From assembly GCF_026712205.1 (NCBI RefSeq), contig NZ_JAPPUW010000013.1, forward strand, positions 113,820 through 177,819: a stretch of 64,000 nt of DNA, read 5' to 3'. Both the position numbers and the translations under genes were made by a program. Positions 26,069 through 34,036 of this stretch are shown here, piece after piece (positions within the stretch are counted from its first letter, which is position 1; each line of letters begins with the position of its first letter). This DNA comes from Pelomonas aquatica. Its GTDB lineage: Bacteria; Pseudomonadota; Gammaproteobacteria; Burkholderiales; Burkholderiaceae_C. The notes below the pieces were generated by a model. It was given only the letters and a program-made list of their open reading frames with translations, was not told the DNA's origin and ran no database searches.

Positions 26069-26847
26069 GCCTGTTCGCACCGACCGCGGTGGTCGCCGAG
26101 GACGAGGCCGCGCTGCGCGGCGAACTGGTCGAGCAGCTCGGCAAGCTCTGGCCCGAGCTCAGCATCGTCGGCGAGGCCGCCGACGGCCTGGAGGCGCTGC
26201 GCCTGCTGGACCGGCACCGGCCCGACATCCTCTTCCTCGACATCGAGATGCCCGGCGCCACCGGCATCGACGTGGCCCGCCAGGTCAACGGCCGCGCCCA
26301 CGTCGTCTTCGTCACGGCCTACGACCAGTACGCCATCGCCGCCTTCGACCAGGGCGCGGTGGACTACCTGCTCAAGCCGCTGGCCGGCGCGCGGCTGTTC
26401 ACGGCCATCTCGCGGCTGAAGGCGCGGCTGGGCCAGGCGCCCGCCCAGCTCGGCGGCGTGCTGGACCAGCTCGGCGCGCGGCCTTCATCCACGACTGCGG
26501 CGGCGCCATCGGCCGCGCGCGCGCCGCTGCGCTGGATCAACGCGTCGGTCGGCCAGACGCTGCGCCTCATCACCGTCGACGAGGTCATGTTCTTCCAGAG
26601 CGACAACAAGTACACGCGGCTGGCGCTGAAGGACGGCGAGGCGCTGATCCGCAAGCCGCTGAAGGAACTCATCGACGAGCTCGACCCGCAGCAGTTCTGG
26701 CAGATCCACCGTTCCACGCTGGTCAACGTGAACGCCATCGCCAGCGTCAGCCGCGACTTCCGCGGCCGCATGCAGATCAAGCTCAAGCACGGCAGCGAGA
26801 TGCTGCTGGTGGCGGAGAGCTGCGCGCATCTGTTCCGGCAGATGTGA
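26065..26847 (+). CDS. LytTR-family response regulator
   Basis: A 260-residue transcription factor. The receiver carries the acidic AEDEAA, phospho-acceptor D59 in LFLDIEMPGATG, TAYDQYAIAAF and the Lys in DYLLKPL. An Ala/Ser-rich linker leads to a LytTR DNA-binding domain near 155-258 (VDEVMFFQSDNKYTRLAL, FWQIHRSTLVNVNAI). It is the partner of the upstream LytS kinase. ATGA overlap means translation is coupled to the pseudokinase. Targets are unknown; no LytTR-type direct repeat was identified. Confidence 0.93.
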   Translation: MSLFAPTAVVAEDEAALRGELVEQLGKLWPELSIVGEAADGLEALRLLDRHRPDILFLDIEMPGATGIDVARQVNGRAHVVFVTAYDQYAIAAFDQGAVDYLLKPLAGARLFTAISRLKARLGQAPAQLGGVLDQLGARPSSTTAAAPSAARAPLRWINASVGQTLRLITVDEVMFFQSDNKYTRLALKDGEALIRKPLKELIDELDPQQFWQIHRSTLVNVNAIASVSRDFRGRMQIKLKHGSEMLLVAESCAHLFRQM

Positions 26848-26884
26848 GGGGGCGGCCCGGCGCGGCGCGGCGCATGATCTCCCT

Positions 26885-27967
26885 ATGCCCCCCACCCAAC
26901 ACCTGCGCGGCGCCAGCCGCCTCGCCATCGAGGCCGTCACCGGCATCACCGACCTCGTCGAGGCCCTGCATGCCGAGATCGCCCGGCTGCCGCTGACGGC
27001 ATCGAGCCCGCGCACGCGCGGCCTGACCGGCCTCGTCTACCGCGGCGTGCGCGGCGTGACGCAGATGGTGGGCGGCGGCTTGGACCTCGCCCTCGACGCG
27101 CTGACGCCCCTGCTCGGCCAGGCCGGTCCCGAGCAGGCCAACGCGGCCATCGCCGCGCTGAACGGCGTGCTGGGCGACTACCTGGAGGCCAGCGGGAACC
27201 CGCTCGCCACCGCCATGCGCCTGCATCCGCTGGTGGACGGCGCCACCGGGCCGGCCCTTGTCCTGCTGCATGGGCTGTGCATGAACGAGGCCCAGTGGCG
27301 CCGCGACGGCGCCGACTTCCCCGCCGCGCTCGCCCGCCTGGGCTACCGCCCGCTGGGCCTGCGCTACAACAGCGGCCGCGCGATCTGGCGCAATGGCGCC
27401 GAGCTGGCCGAGCTGCTGGACGAGCTGCCCGGCCCGATCACGCTGCTGGGCCACAGCATGGGCGGCCTGCTCGCCCGCAGCGCCATCGCCCAGGCCCAGG
27501 GGCGGCGCTGGCCCGCGCGCCTGCAACGCCTCGTCACGCTGGGCACGCCCCACCTCGGCGCACCGCTGGAGCGCGGCGGGCAGCAGGTGCAGCAACTGCT
27601 GACCGTCAGCGCCTACTCCCGCCCCTTCGCCGCGCTCGCGGCACGGCGCAGCGCCGGCATCCGCGACCTGCGCCACGCCAGCCTGCTGGAGGCCGACGCC
27701 GGCAAGGCCAGCCGCATCCCGCTGCCCGCGGGCGTGGCTTGCCATGCCATTGCGGCCACCACGGCAAAGAAGCCCAGCGGCCCACCGGCGCGCTGGCTGG
27801 GCGACGGCCTGGTGCCTGTGGCCAGCGCCCTCGGCCAGCACCGCGAGGCATCGCGCCGGCTGGCGTTCACCGACACCGCCGTCATCACGACCCTCGGCCA
27901 TCTGGGCCTGCAGACCGATGCGCGCGTGCTCGGGCAGCTGCAGGGCTGGCTGACGCCGGTCCGCTGA
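26885..27967 (+). CDS. Alpha/beta-hydrolase fold protein
   Basis: A 360-residue cytoplasmic protein. An N-terminal helical part of about 120 residues precedes a lipase-like core. LVLLHGLCMNEAQW holds the oxyanion loop, ITLLGHSMGGLLARSA the nucleophile elbow (GHSMGG) and VTLGTPHLGAPLERGG a lipase or PGAP1-like strand. WLGDGLVPVASALG supplies a probable catalytic Asp, and TLGHLGLQ the His. It looks like a triacylglycerol lipase or esterase that acts inside the cell. The substrate is unknown. Confidence 0.8.
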   Translation: MPPTQHLRGASRLAIEAVTGITDLVEALHAEIARLPLTASSPRTRGLTGLVYRGVRGVTQMVGGGLDLALDALTPLLGQAGPEQANAAIAALNGVLGDYLEASGNPLATAMRLHPLVDGATGPALVLLHGLCMNEAQWRRDGADFPAALARLGYRPLGLRYNSGRAIWRNGAELAELLDELPGPITLLGHSMGGLLARSAIAQAQGRRWPARLQRLVTLGTPHLGAPLERGGQQVQQLLTVSAYSRPFAALAARRSAGIRDLRHASLLEADAGKASRIPLPAGVACHAIAATTAKKPSGPPARWLGDGLVPVASALGQHREASRRLAFTDTAVITTLGHLGLQTDARVLGQLQGWLTPVR

Positions 27968-27974
27968 GGCCCGC

Positions 27975-28967
27975 TCAGTACCCGTAGCGGGCCTTGTATG
28001 CGCTCGGAGCGATGGATCTGGCGGCGTAGTCGATGCCGCTGAAGGCCGCGTACTCCGCCAGGCTGCGCACCTTGCCCAGGCCGTAGATGCCCAGGTCGGC
28101 CCCGTCCCACAGCAGCGCGGCCATGCGGCGGTTGGCGGCCTCGGTGAACTGGGCCGAGCAGATCTGGCGCTGCGCGTCCAGTTCGGGCGACCAGTGCAGC
28201 GCACGCGGCGAATGGCTGCCGGTGAGGTACTGGTGGTAGATCGGCATGCGCGGGATTTGGAAGATGTCCCAGCCACGCGTCCAGGCCCGCAGTGCGAAGG
28301 CCTGCTCTTCCCCGTGGAAATAGAGGAAGGGGTCGTAGGGCAGTTCCTGGACCAGGCGGCCCGGCCCGAACAGGCAGCCCGCGCCGATGTGCAGCGCCGG
28401 CAACGGCTCGCGCCCGGCCACCGGCACCGCCTCGAAGGTCAGCACCGGGTGGTCGGGCTGGAACTGTTGCTCGCTGCGCACGACGAAGGCGAGCAGTTCC
28501 GGCCCGGCGATGTCGGCGACCGGCTGGCCGTCGCGCAGCGTGAAGGCATTGGGATAGGTGCTGATCAGGCTGCGCGGATTGCGCAGTGCGCAGCGCTCGC
28601 CCCAGTGGACCAGGCGCTCATCCCAACCCGGCTCGAACCACATATGCGAGTCGATCTGCAAGAACCACGGCTCGCCCTGGTAGAGCGACATCGCGATGGC
28701 GCGCGCCCAGCAGGGGCCACGCGCCTCCAGCGGGTGGATGTGGATGCGGCGCACCTGCGCCTGCCATGCCTCGGGCAGGCGGATGCAGGCCTGCGGCATT
28801 TGCTGCTCGACCACGCCGAACACGACGCGCCCGGGCCGGCTCGCCTGGGTGAGCGCGCTGGCGATGGTGAAGCCGAGCAGCGGGTCGCAGTAGGCCGCAA
28901 GGCTGACGAAGATGCGGTCCTGCTCGGGCCGGCCCGCCGCCAGCACGGGCTTGGGTGGCGGCCTCAT
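27975..28967 (-). CDS. Glycosyltransferase of the GlcNAc (PF11397-like) type
   Basis: A 330-residue cytoplasmic protein. RIFVSLAAYCDPLLGFTIAS, VVFGVVEQQ, WFLQIDSHMWFEPGWDERL and FLYFHGEEQAFALRAWTRGWD match the pattern of the (GlcNAc) glycosyltransferase family that acts on hydroxyproline or peptide in Skp1-type modification. IDSHM supplies the D-x-H-type metal site and HGEE the catalytic acid. Its start overlaps the stop of the methyltransferase gene by ATGA, so the pair is co-translated. The acceptor in this bacterium is unknown. Confidence 0.78.
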   Translation of the reverse strand: MRPPPKPVLAAGRPEQDRIFVSLAAYCDPLLGFTIASALTQASRPGRVVFGVVEQQMPQACIRLPEAWQAQVRRIHIHPLEARGPCWARAIAMSLYQGEPWFLQIDSHMWFEPGWDERLVHWGERCALRNPRSLISTYPNAFTLRDGQPVADIAGPELLAFVVRSEQQFQPDHPVLTFEAVPVAGREPLPALHIGAGCLFGPGRLVQELPYDPFLYFHGEEQAFALRAWTRGWDIFQIPRMPIYHQYLTGSHSPRALHWSPELDAQRQICSAQFTEAANRRMAALLWDGADLGIYGLGKVRSLAEYAAFSGIDYAARSIAPSAYKARYGY

Positions 28968-29623
28968 GCGGGGCGGTAGGCGACTTCGCGCGGCTGCTCC
29001 ACCAGCCGCAGGCGCGCCGGGCGTACGAAACTGGCCACGTCGTGGAACTCGTGCACCGGCAGGTTGACGGTGTTGACCCGCTCAACCAGCTCCCGCAACG
29101 GCACCGGGGACGGCAGGTAGCCGCGCAGCAGGAACACGCCCATCGAGCGGCAATTGTCGAAAGCCCAGAGGTCGTGCCAGTGCAGGTCGCGCTCGCTCCA
29201 GACCGAGACATGGGCCTCGGCGTCGACGCCGTCAACGCTGCCCTGGACGAGGAATTCCGGCGCGATCACCAGCGTGTAGGCCGCCCGGTAGGCCAGCGCA
29301 TTGAGCATGTCCAGGCCGACGCTCTTGGGCATGTGCTCGATGCAGTCTCCCAGGATGGCGAGGTCGAAGCGCTCGTTGATGCCGCTCGCCTGCCATTGCG
29401 CGGCGGTCTGGATGCGCACCTCGTCATAGAGCCCGTGCAGGCCGAAGCGCTCCACATACGCCGCCTCGGGCTCGACGGCGACGCTGCGGCACCCCGGCGC
29501 CGCGCTCCGCAGCAGGCGGCCGAACTTGCCGGCGCCGGCGCCGAAATCGATGGCCTGCCGGGGCGCAATCCACTCGATGAGCTGGCGGGCGAGCGAATCG
29601 AAGACGACGAAGGATCCAGGCAT
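28964..29623 (-). CDS. Class I SAM-dependent methyltransferase
   Basis: A 219-residue protein. Motif I is AIDFGAGAGKFGRLLR, the acidic motif II is SVAVEPEAAYVERFG, and the post-motif is RFDLAILGDCIEHMPKS. The pattern is that of small-molecule or glycan methyltransferases found near glycosyltransferases. The next gene, translationally coupled, is a glycosyltransferase, so it may cap or modify a sugar. The ATG at 29623 is preferred because the frame upstream reads through a Cys-rich stretch with no ribosome site. Confidence 0.8.
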   Translation of the reverse strand: MPGSFVVFDSLARQLIEWIAPRQAIDFGAGAGKFGRLLRSAAPGCRSVAVEPEAAYVERFGLHGLYDEVRIQTAAQWQASGINERFDLAILGDCIEHMPKSVGLDMLNALAYRAAYTLVIAPEFLVQGSVDGVDAEAHVSVWSERDLHWHDLWAFDNCRSMGVFLLRGYLPSPVPLRELVERVNTVNLPVHEFHDVASFVRPARLRLVEQPREVAYRPA

Positions 29624-29774
29624 GACGGCTGCGAACGGCGGGGCGGGGAAAACATTTTGTTGTCGCTCCGTGTCGTGCGCATGGCAAAGTGGGCAGCCAC
29701 CGGCGCATGTCGCCCGTTTGACGTGATTTTCTGGGATGACCGCCACAGAATGGCGGCCCAAACCGGAGACGCCC

Positions 29775-31979
29775 ATGCCCGAAAGCCACTACCGCATCTG
29801 CCCCCTGTGCGAGGCCTGCTGCGGCCTGGAGGTGAAGACCGAGGGCGCCCGGGTCATCGCCATCCGCGGCGCCGAGAACGATGTCTTCAGCCATGGCTAC
29901 CTCTGCCCCAAGGGCGTCAGCCTGAAGGACCTGCACGAGGACCCCGACCGCCTGCGCACGCCGCTGATCAAGCGCGACGGCGTCTTCGTCGAGGCGAGCT
30001 GGGACGAGGCCTTCGCCGAGATCGAGAAGCGCCTGCTGCCGGTCTGGCGCGAGCAGGGGCCGGATGCGGTCGCGCTCACCATCGGCAACCCGGCCGCGCA
30101 CAAGGTCAGCCTGCTGGCCTACACGCCGCGCCTCGTGCGCGCGCTGGGCACGCGCAATGTCTTCAGCGCGTCGACGCTGGACCAGATGCCCAAGCAGCTC
30201 AGCGCCGGCCTGATGTTCGGCCACTGGCTCAGCATCCCGCTGCCCGACATCGAGCGCTGCGACTATCTGCTCATCCTCGGCGGCAACCCCATGGTGTCCA
30301 ACGGCAGCCTGTGGACCGTGCCCGACTACCGCGGCAAGGCCAAGGCGATGCGCGCGCGCGGCGGCCGCATCGTCGTCGTCGACCCGCGCCGCAGCGAGAC
30401 GGCCGCGGCGGCCGACGAGCACCTGGCGATCCGCCCCGGCGGCGACGCGCTGCTGCTGGCCGGCATCGCGCACACGCTGTTCGACGAAGGCCTCGTGAAG
30501 CTCGGCCGGCTGGCCGACCACGTCAACGGCCTCGACGAGGCCCGCACCGCGCTGCAGCCCTTCGCGCCCGAGGTCACGGCCGCCGGCTGCGGCATCCCGG
30601 CCGACACGCAGCGCCGCCTCGCGCGCGAGCTCGCCGCCGCGCCGCGCGCCGCCGTCTACGGCCGCATCGGCACCTGCACGACGCGCTTCGGCACGGTGAA
30701 CTCCTGGCTCGTCGACCTCCTCAACGTGCTGACCGGCAACCTCGACCGCGAGGGCGGCGCGATGTTCGCAAAGGCCGCCGCCTTCGCGCCGAACACGCAG
30801 GGCAGGCCCGGCAGCGGCAAGGGCGTGACGACGGGCCGGCGCAGCAGCCGCGTGTCCGGCGCGCCCGAGGTCTTCGGCGAGCTGCCCATCACCGTCATGG
30901 CCGAGGAGATCGAGACCGCTGGCGCCGGCCAGGTCAGGGCCCTCATCACGGTGGCCAGCAACCCGGTGCTGTCCGCGCCCGGCGGCCCGCGCATCGCGAA
31001 GGCGCTGGAGGAGCTGGACTTCATGCTCAGCCTGGACATCTACGTCAACGAGACGACGCGCCACGCCGACGTCATCCTGCCGGGCCTGTCGCCGCTGGAG
31101 GACCTGCATTTCGACGTCGCCTTCCCGCAGCTCAGCCACCGCAACCATGCGCGCTTCTCCGGCCCGGTCTTCGATGCCGCCGCCGGCACGCCGCAGGAGT
31201 GGCAGACCCTCCTCAAGCTCTGCGCGCTGCTCGAAGGCCGTGGCCTGGGCGTGGACGTGCAGCGCCTGGACGACGAGGCCATCGAATCCGACGTGCGTCG
31301 CTTTGCCGGCGAGCAGACGCCCGCCGTGCTGGCCGCGCTCCAACCCTGGCGCGGCCCCGAGCGCCTCATCGACCTGCAGCTGCGCGTCGGCCCCTACGGC
31401 GACCAGTTCGGCCGCAAGCCCGATGGGCTGAACCTCGCCAAGGTCAAGGCCGCCAGCACCGTCGAGGGCGGCGGCGTGGACCTGGGTGCGCTCGGCGCCC
31501 GCATCCCCGAGCTGCTGCGCACGCCCAGCGGCAGGATCGAGCTGGCGCCGCCCTCGGTGCTGGCCGACCTCGCCACCGTGAAGGCCGAGCCGGCGCCCGC
31601 GTTCAGCCTCATCGGCCGCCGCGACACGCGCTCGGGCAACAGCTGGATGCACAACCTGCCGGTGCTGGCCAAGGGGCCGGATCGCTGCACGCTGCTGGTC
31701 CACCCCGAGGACGCGGACCGGCTGGGCCTGGCGGAGTTCGCCAAGGTCAGCAGCGCGGTCGGCGAACTGGTCGCGCGCGTCGAGCGCAGCGCCGACATGA
31801 GCCGCGGCGTCGTCAGCCTGCCGCATGGCTGGGGCCATGGCCTCGACGGCGTGCAGCTCGGCGTCGCGCGCGAGCGCCCCGGCGTGAACCTGAACGCGCT
31901 GCTGGACGACGCGGCGCGCGACCCGCTCAGCGGCAACGCGGTGCTCAGCGGCGTGGCCGTGGAGATCGCCCCCGCCTGA
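29775..31979 (+). CDS. Molybdopterin oxidoreductase (formate dehydrogenase/DMSO reductase family)
   Basis: A 734-residue molybdenum or tungsten bis-MGD enzyme. The N-terminal [4Fe-4S] site is CPLCEACC (Cys 9, 12 and 15 or 16) with the fourth Cys in GYLCPKG near residue 48. DYLLILGGNPMVSNGS and TVASNPVLSAPGG are MGD-binding loops, and the C-terminal dinucleotide domain reads LIGRRDTRSGNSWMHNLP. There is no Tat signal, so it is cytoplasmic. No iron-sulfur or cytochrome subunit gene lies next to it, so its electron partner is elsewhere. GGAG sits 6 nt before the ATG. The substrate is unassigned. Confidence 0.88.
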   Translation: MPESHYRICPLCEACCGLEVKTEGARVIAIRGAENDVFSHGYLCPKGVSLKDLHEDPDRLRTPLIKRDGVFVEASWDEAFAEIEKRLLPVWREQGPDAVALTIGNPAAHKVSLLAYTPRLVRALGTRNVFSASTLDQMPKQLSAGLMFGHWLSIPLPDIERCDYLLILGGNPMVSNGSLWTVPDYRGKAKAMRARGGRIVVVDPRRSETAAAADEHLAIRPGGDALLLAGIAHTLFDEGLVKLGRLADHVNGLDEARTALQPFAPEVTAAGCGIPADTQRRLARELAAAPRAAVYGRIGTCTTRFGTVNSWLVDLLNVLTGNLDREGGAMFAKAAAFAPNTQGRPGSGKGVTTGRRSSRVSGAPEVFGELPITVMAEEIETAGAGQVRALITVASNPVLSAPGGPRIAKALEELDFMLSLDIYVNETTRHADVILPGLSPLEDLHFDVAFPQLSHRNHARFSGPVFDAAAGTPQEWQTLLKLCALLEGRGLGVDVQRLDDEAIESDVRRFAGEQTPAVLAALQPWRGPERLIDLQLRVGPYGDQFGRKPDGLNLAKVKAASTVEGGGVDLGALGARIPELLRTPSGRIELAPPSVLADLATVKAEPAPAFSLIGRRDTRSGNSWMHNLPVLAKGPDRCTLLVHPEDADRLGLAEFAKVSSAVGELVARVERSADMSRGVVSLPHGWGHGLDGVQLGVARERPGVNLNALLDDAARDPLSGNAVLSGVAVEIAPA

Positions 31980-32009
31980 TCGACCCGCCGCGGGCCGGCT
32001 GGTGAAGCC

Positions 32010-32237
32010 ATGCAAAGCCGCACCACCGCGCCGGCCTGCGCCAGCGGCTGGGGCACGCCCAAGGTCGCGCTCTTGCTGACCACGCACGGCGGCATCGAGT
32101 TCTCGCGCGACGACAATGCCGCCCAGCCGGCGCTGGTGCTGCGCGATGCGCGGCACGAGTACCGGTTCGTGGCGCTGCGCCGAGCCGCCACGGCACCCCG
32201 GAGGCCCCGATGCGCTGCGCCACCCTCGCCCTGTTGA
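32010..32237 (+). CDS. Possible small unknown protein
   Basis: A 75-codon frame starting MQSRTTAPACASGWGTPKVA in the 230-bp gap after the oxidoreductase gene. The middle (GIEFSRDDNAAQPALVLRDA) looks protein-like, but the C-terminal third is Arg/Pro-rich and overlaps the next gene by 28 nt. The ribosome site is weak (GGTGAAG). It may not be expressed. Confidence 0.25.
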   Translation: MQSRTTAPACASGWGTPKVALLLTTHGGIEFSRDDNAAQPALVLRDARHEYRFVALRRAATAPRRPRCAAPPSPC

Positions 32238-33193
32238 CCGCCGCCCCGCTGCTCGCCCATGCCGACCCGACGCCCGCGCAGCGCGCCACGGCCGCGCGGC
32301 TGGCCGCCGAGAAGTCGGCCGCCTGCGTCGCCGCCCAGCCCTTCTACTGGGAGGTCGGCAACGCGAAGGAGCCCCTGGCCGGCGGCAAGGCCGGCGACGG
32401 TGCGCCCGAGCGCGGCACCGAGATGGCCATCGCGTCGGCCTCCAAATGGATCTACGCCGGCTTCGTCGCCGAGCGCCGCCAGGGCCAGCTGACGGCCGAG
32501 GACGTCAGGTTCCTGCACTTCAAGTCCGGCTACACCAATTTCCGCGCCTGCCGGCCCGGCCAGAGCGTGGCGGCCTGCCAGGACAGCCTCATCAACGGCC
32601 GCGGCCGCCAGAACACGGCGACCGAGGACCGCTTCGACTACAACGGCGGCCATATGCAGCAGCACGCCGTCGTGATGGGCCTGGGTGCCTTCGGCCCCGA
32701 CGGCCTGGCGCTGGCCGTGCGGCAGGCGCTGGCGCTCGCGCTCGGCGGCGACTGGCGTTTCGATTACAGCCATGCCCAGCCCGCCGGCGGCGGCCGGAGC
32801 TCGGCGGCCGACTACAGCCGCTTCCTGCGCGCGGCCATGGGCGAGCAGCTGCAGATCGGCCGCCTGCTGGGCGCGCACGCCGTCTGCACCAACCCGCAGA
32901 CCTGCCCGCGCGAGGCCGTGAAGACGCCCATCCCCGCGACCGAGAGCTGGCACTACAGCATCGGCCACTGGGTCGAGGACGACCCGCAGGTCGGCGACGG
33001 CGCGTTCAGCAGCCCCGGCGCCTTCGGCTTCTATCCATGGATCAGCGCCGACAAGCGCTTCTACGGCCTGGTCGCGCGCGAACAGCGCCACGGCGTGATG
33101 AGCGGCGACCCGAGCGACAAGCCGGCGATCGCGTCGGTGGCCTGCGGGCACGAGATCCGCGCCGCGTGGATGGACGGCCGGCCGCGCCCGTAG
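32210..33193 (+). CDS. Exported serine hydrolase of the beta-lactamase-like fold
   Basis: A 327-residue protein with a signal peptide ending PLLAHA-D. The S-x-x-K motif is ASASKW (Ser-Ala-Ser-Lys) after MAIAS. A Tyr-rich middle (FDYNGGHMQQH, FDYSHAQPAGGG) may supply the second catalytic Tyr. No K-T-G triad is obvious; the C-terminal strand region reads SWHYSIGHWVEDD. It resembles class C-type esterase or peptidase relatives rather than a true beta-lactamase. Several Cys could form periplasmic disulfides. The substrate is unknown. Confidence 0.68.
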   Translation: MRCATLALLTAAPLLAHADPTPAQRATAARLAAEKSAACVAAQPFYWEVGNAKEPLAGGKAGDGAPERGTEMAIASASKWIYAGFVAERRQGQLTAEDVRFLHFKSGYTNFRACRPGQSVAACQDSLINGRGRQNTATEDRFDYNGGHMQQHAVVMGLGAFGPDGLALAVRQALALALGGDWRFDYSHAQPAGGGRSSAADYSRFLRAAMGEQLQIGRLLGAHAVCTNPQTCPREAVKTPIPATESWHYSIGHWVEDDPQVGDGAFSSPGAFGFYPWISADKRFYGLVAREQRHGVMSGDPSDKPAIASVACGHEIRAAWMDGRPRP

Positions 33194-33220
33194 CGGGCAG
33201 CCGCCTTCCGAAAAAGACGC

Positions 33221-33251
33221 TTGACCCTCACGCAACGTGAGGCTTGATGAT
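33221..33251 (+). promoter_or_regulatory. MerR-type promoter with 19-bp spacer and central dyad
   Basis: The -35 TTGACC (33221-33226) and -10-like GATGAT (33246-33251) are 19 bp apart, the over-long spacing that MerR proteins correct by twisting DNA. A perfect 7-bp dyad CCTCACG-CAA-CGTGAGG (33226-33242) fills the spacer. It lies just before the MerR gene, which predicts autoregulation of the merR-MFS operon. Confidence 0.75.
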
Positions 33252-33283
33252 GCGGCCCGTCAACCAGGAGCGGGACTGCCGAC

Positions 33284-34036
33284 ATGGACTACACGGTGGG
33301 GGAGCTGGCCAAGCGCGCCGGCCTCACGGTGCGGACGCTGCACCACTACGAAGAACTCGGCCTGCTGCGCCCCTCGGGCCGCAGCGAGGCCGGCTACCGC
33401 CGCTACGGCGAGGCCGACGTGCTGCGCCTGCACCGCGTGCTGGCCCTGCGCGACGCCGGCCTGTCGCTGAAGGCCATCGCGCCGCTGCTGGACGGCGAGG
33501 CGCCGCAGCCGCTGGCCGCCGTGCTGCAGGGCCAGATCGAGCAGATCGAGGCCCAGCTGCTGGCCCAGGAGACGCTGCTGCAGACGCTGCGCAATGCCGC
33601 CAAGCGGCTGGCGCTGCACGGCGATGGTGGCGACGCGCTGCAGGTGCTGCTGGACGCGATGGCCATCCGCCGCGTGCAGGAGCGCTGGTTCAGCGCCGAG
33701 CAGATGCGTTCGCTGCGCCGGCACTGGGAGGCCATCCCCGCCGCCGAGCGCGACGCGGTGGAGCAGGCCTGGCCCGCGCTGATCCGCGCGGCCCGCGACG
33801 CAATGGAGGCCGGCCGCGACCCGGCCGCGCCCGAGGTGCAGGCGCTGGTGCGGCGCTGGCTGTCGCTGCAGAAGCAGTTCATGTCCGCCTCTGCCGACAT
33901 GCCCCGCATGGAGGCCACGATGAAGCGCATGTATGCGGCCGAGCCCGAGCTGGTGCGCCAGTCCGGCGTGACGCCCGAGCTGCTGGCCTATCTGCGCCTT
34001 TCCAAGGCTTCCCTGCCGCCCGAGGAGCAAGCATGA
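33284..34036 (+). CDS. MerR-family transcriptional regulator
   Basis: A 250-residue activator. The N-terminal winged helix is MDYTVGELAKRAGLTVRTLH, followed by HYEELGLLRPS and YRRYGEADVLRLHRVLALRD, then a dimerisation coiled coil (residues 85-110). The C-terminal effector domain of about 130 residues, EERW-like and ending in SGVTPELLAYLRLS, is of the TipAS antibiotic-binding type in general shape. No metal-binding Cys are present, so an organic inducer is likely. The stop overlaps the MFS start (ATGA), so the regulator controls its own exporter. Confidence 0.88.
   Translation: MDYTVGELAKRAGLTVRTLHHYEELGLLRPSGRSEAGYRRYGEADVLRLHRVLALRDAGLSLKAIAPLLDGEAPQPLAAVLQGQIEQIEAQLLAQETLLQTLRNAAKRLALHGDGGDALQVLLDAMAIRRVQERWFSAEQMRSLRRHWEAIPAAERDAVEQAWPALIRAARDAMEAGRDPAAPEVQALVRRWLSLQKQFMSASADMPRMEATMKRMYAAEPELVRQSGVTPELLAYLRLSKASLPPEEQA

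Noticed and set aside
32116..33240. Arg/Pro-rich plus-strand frame overlapping the serine hydrolase
   Set aside because: Shadow of the serine hydrolase in another frame; composition is that of frame-shifted GC-rich code.
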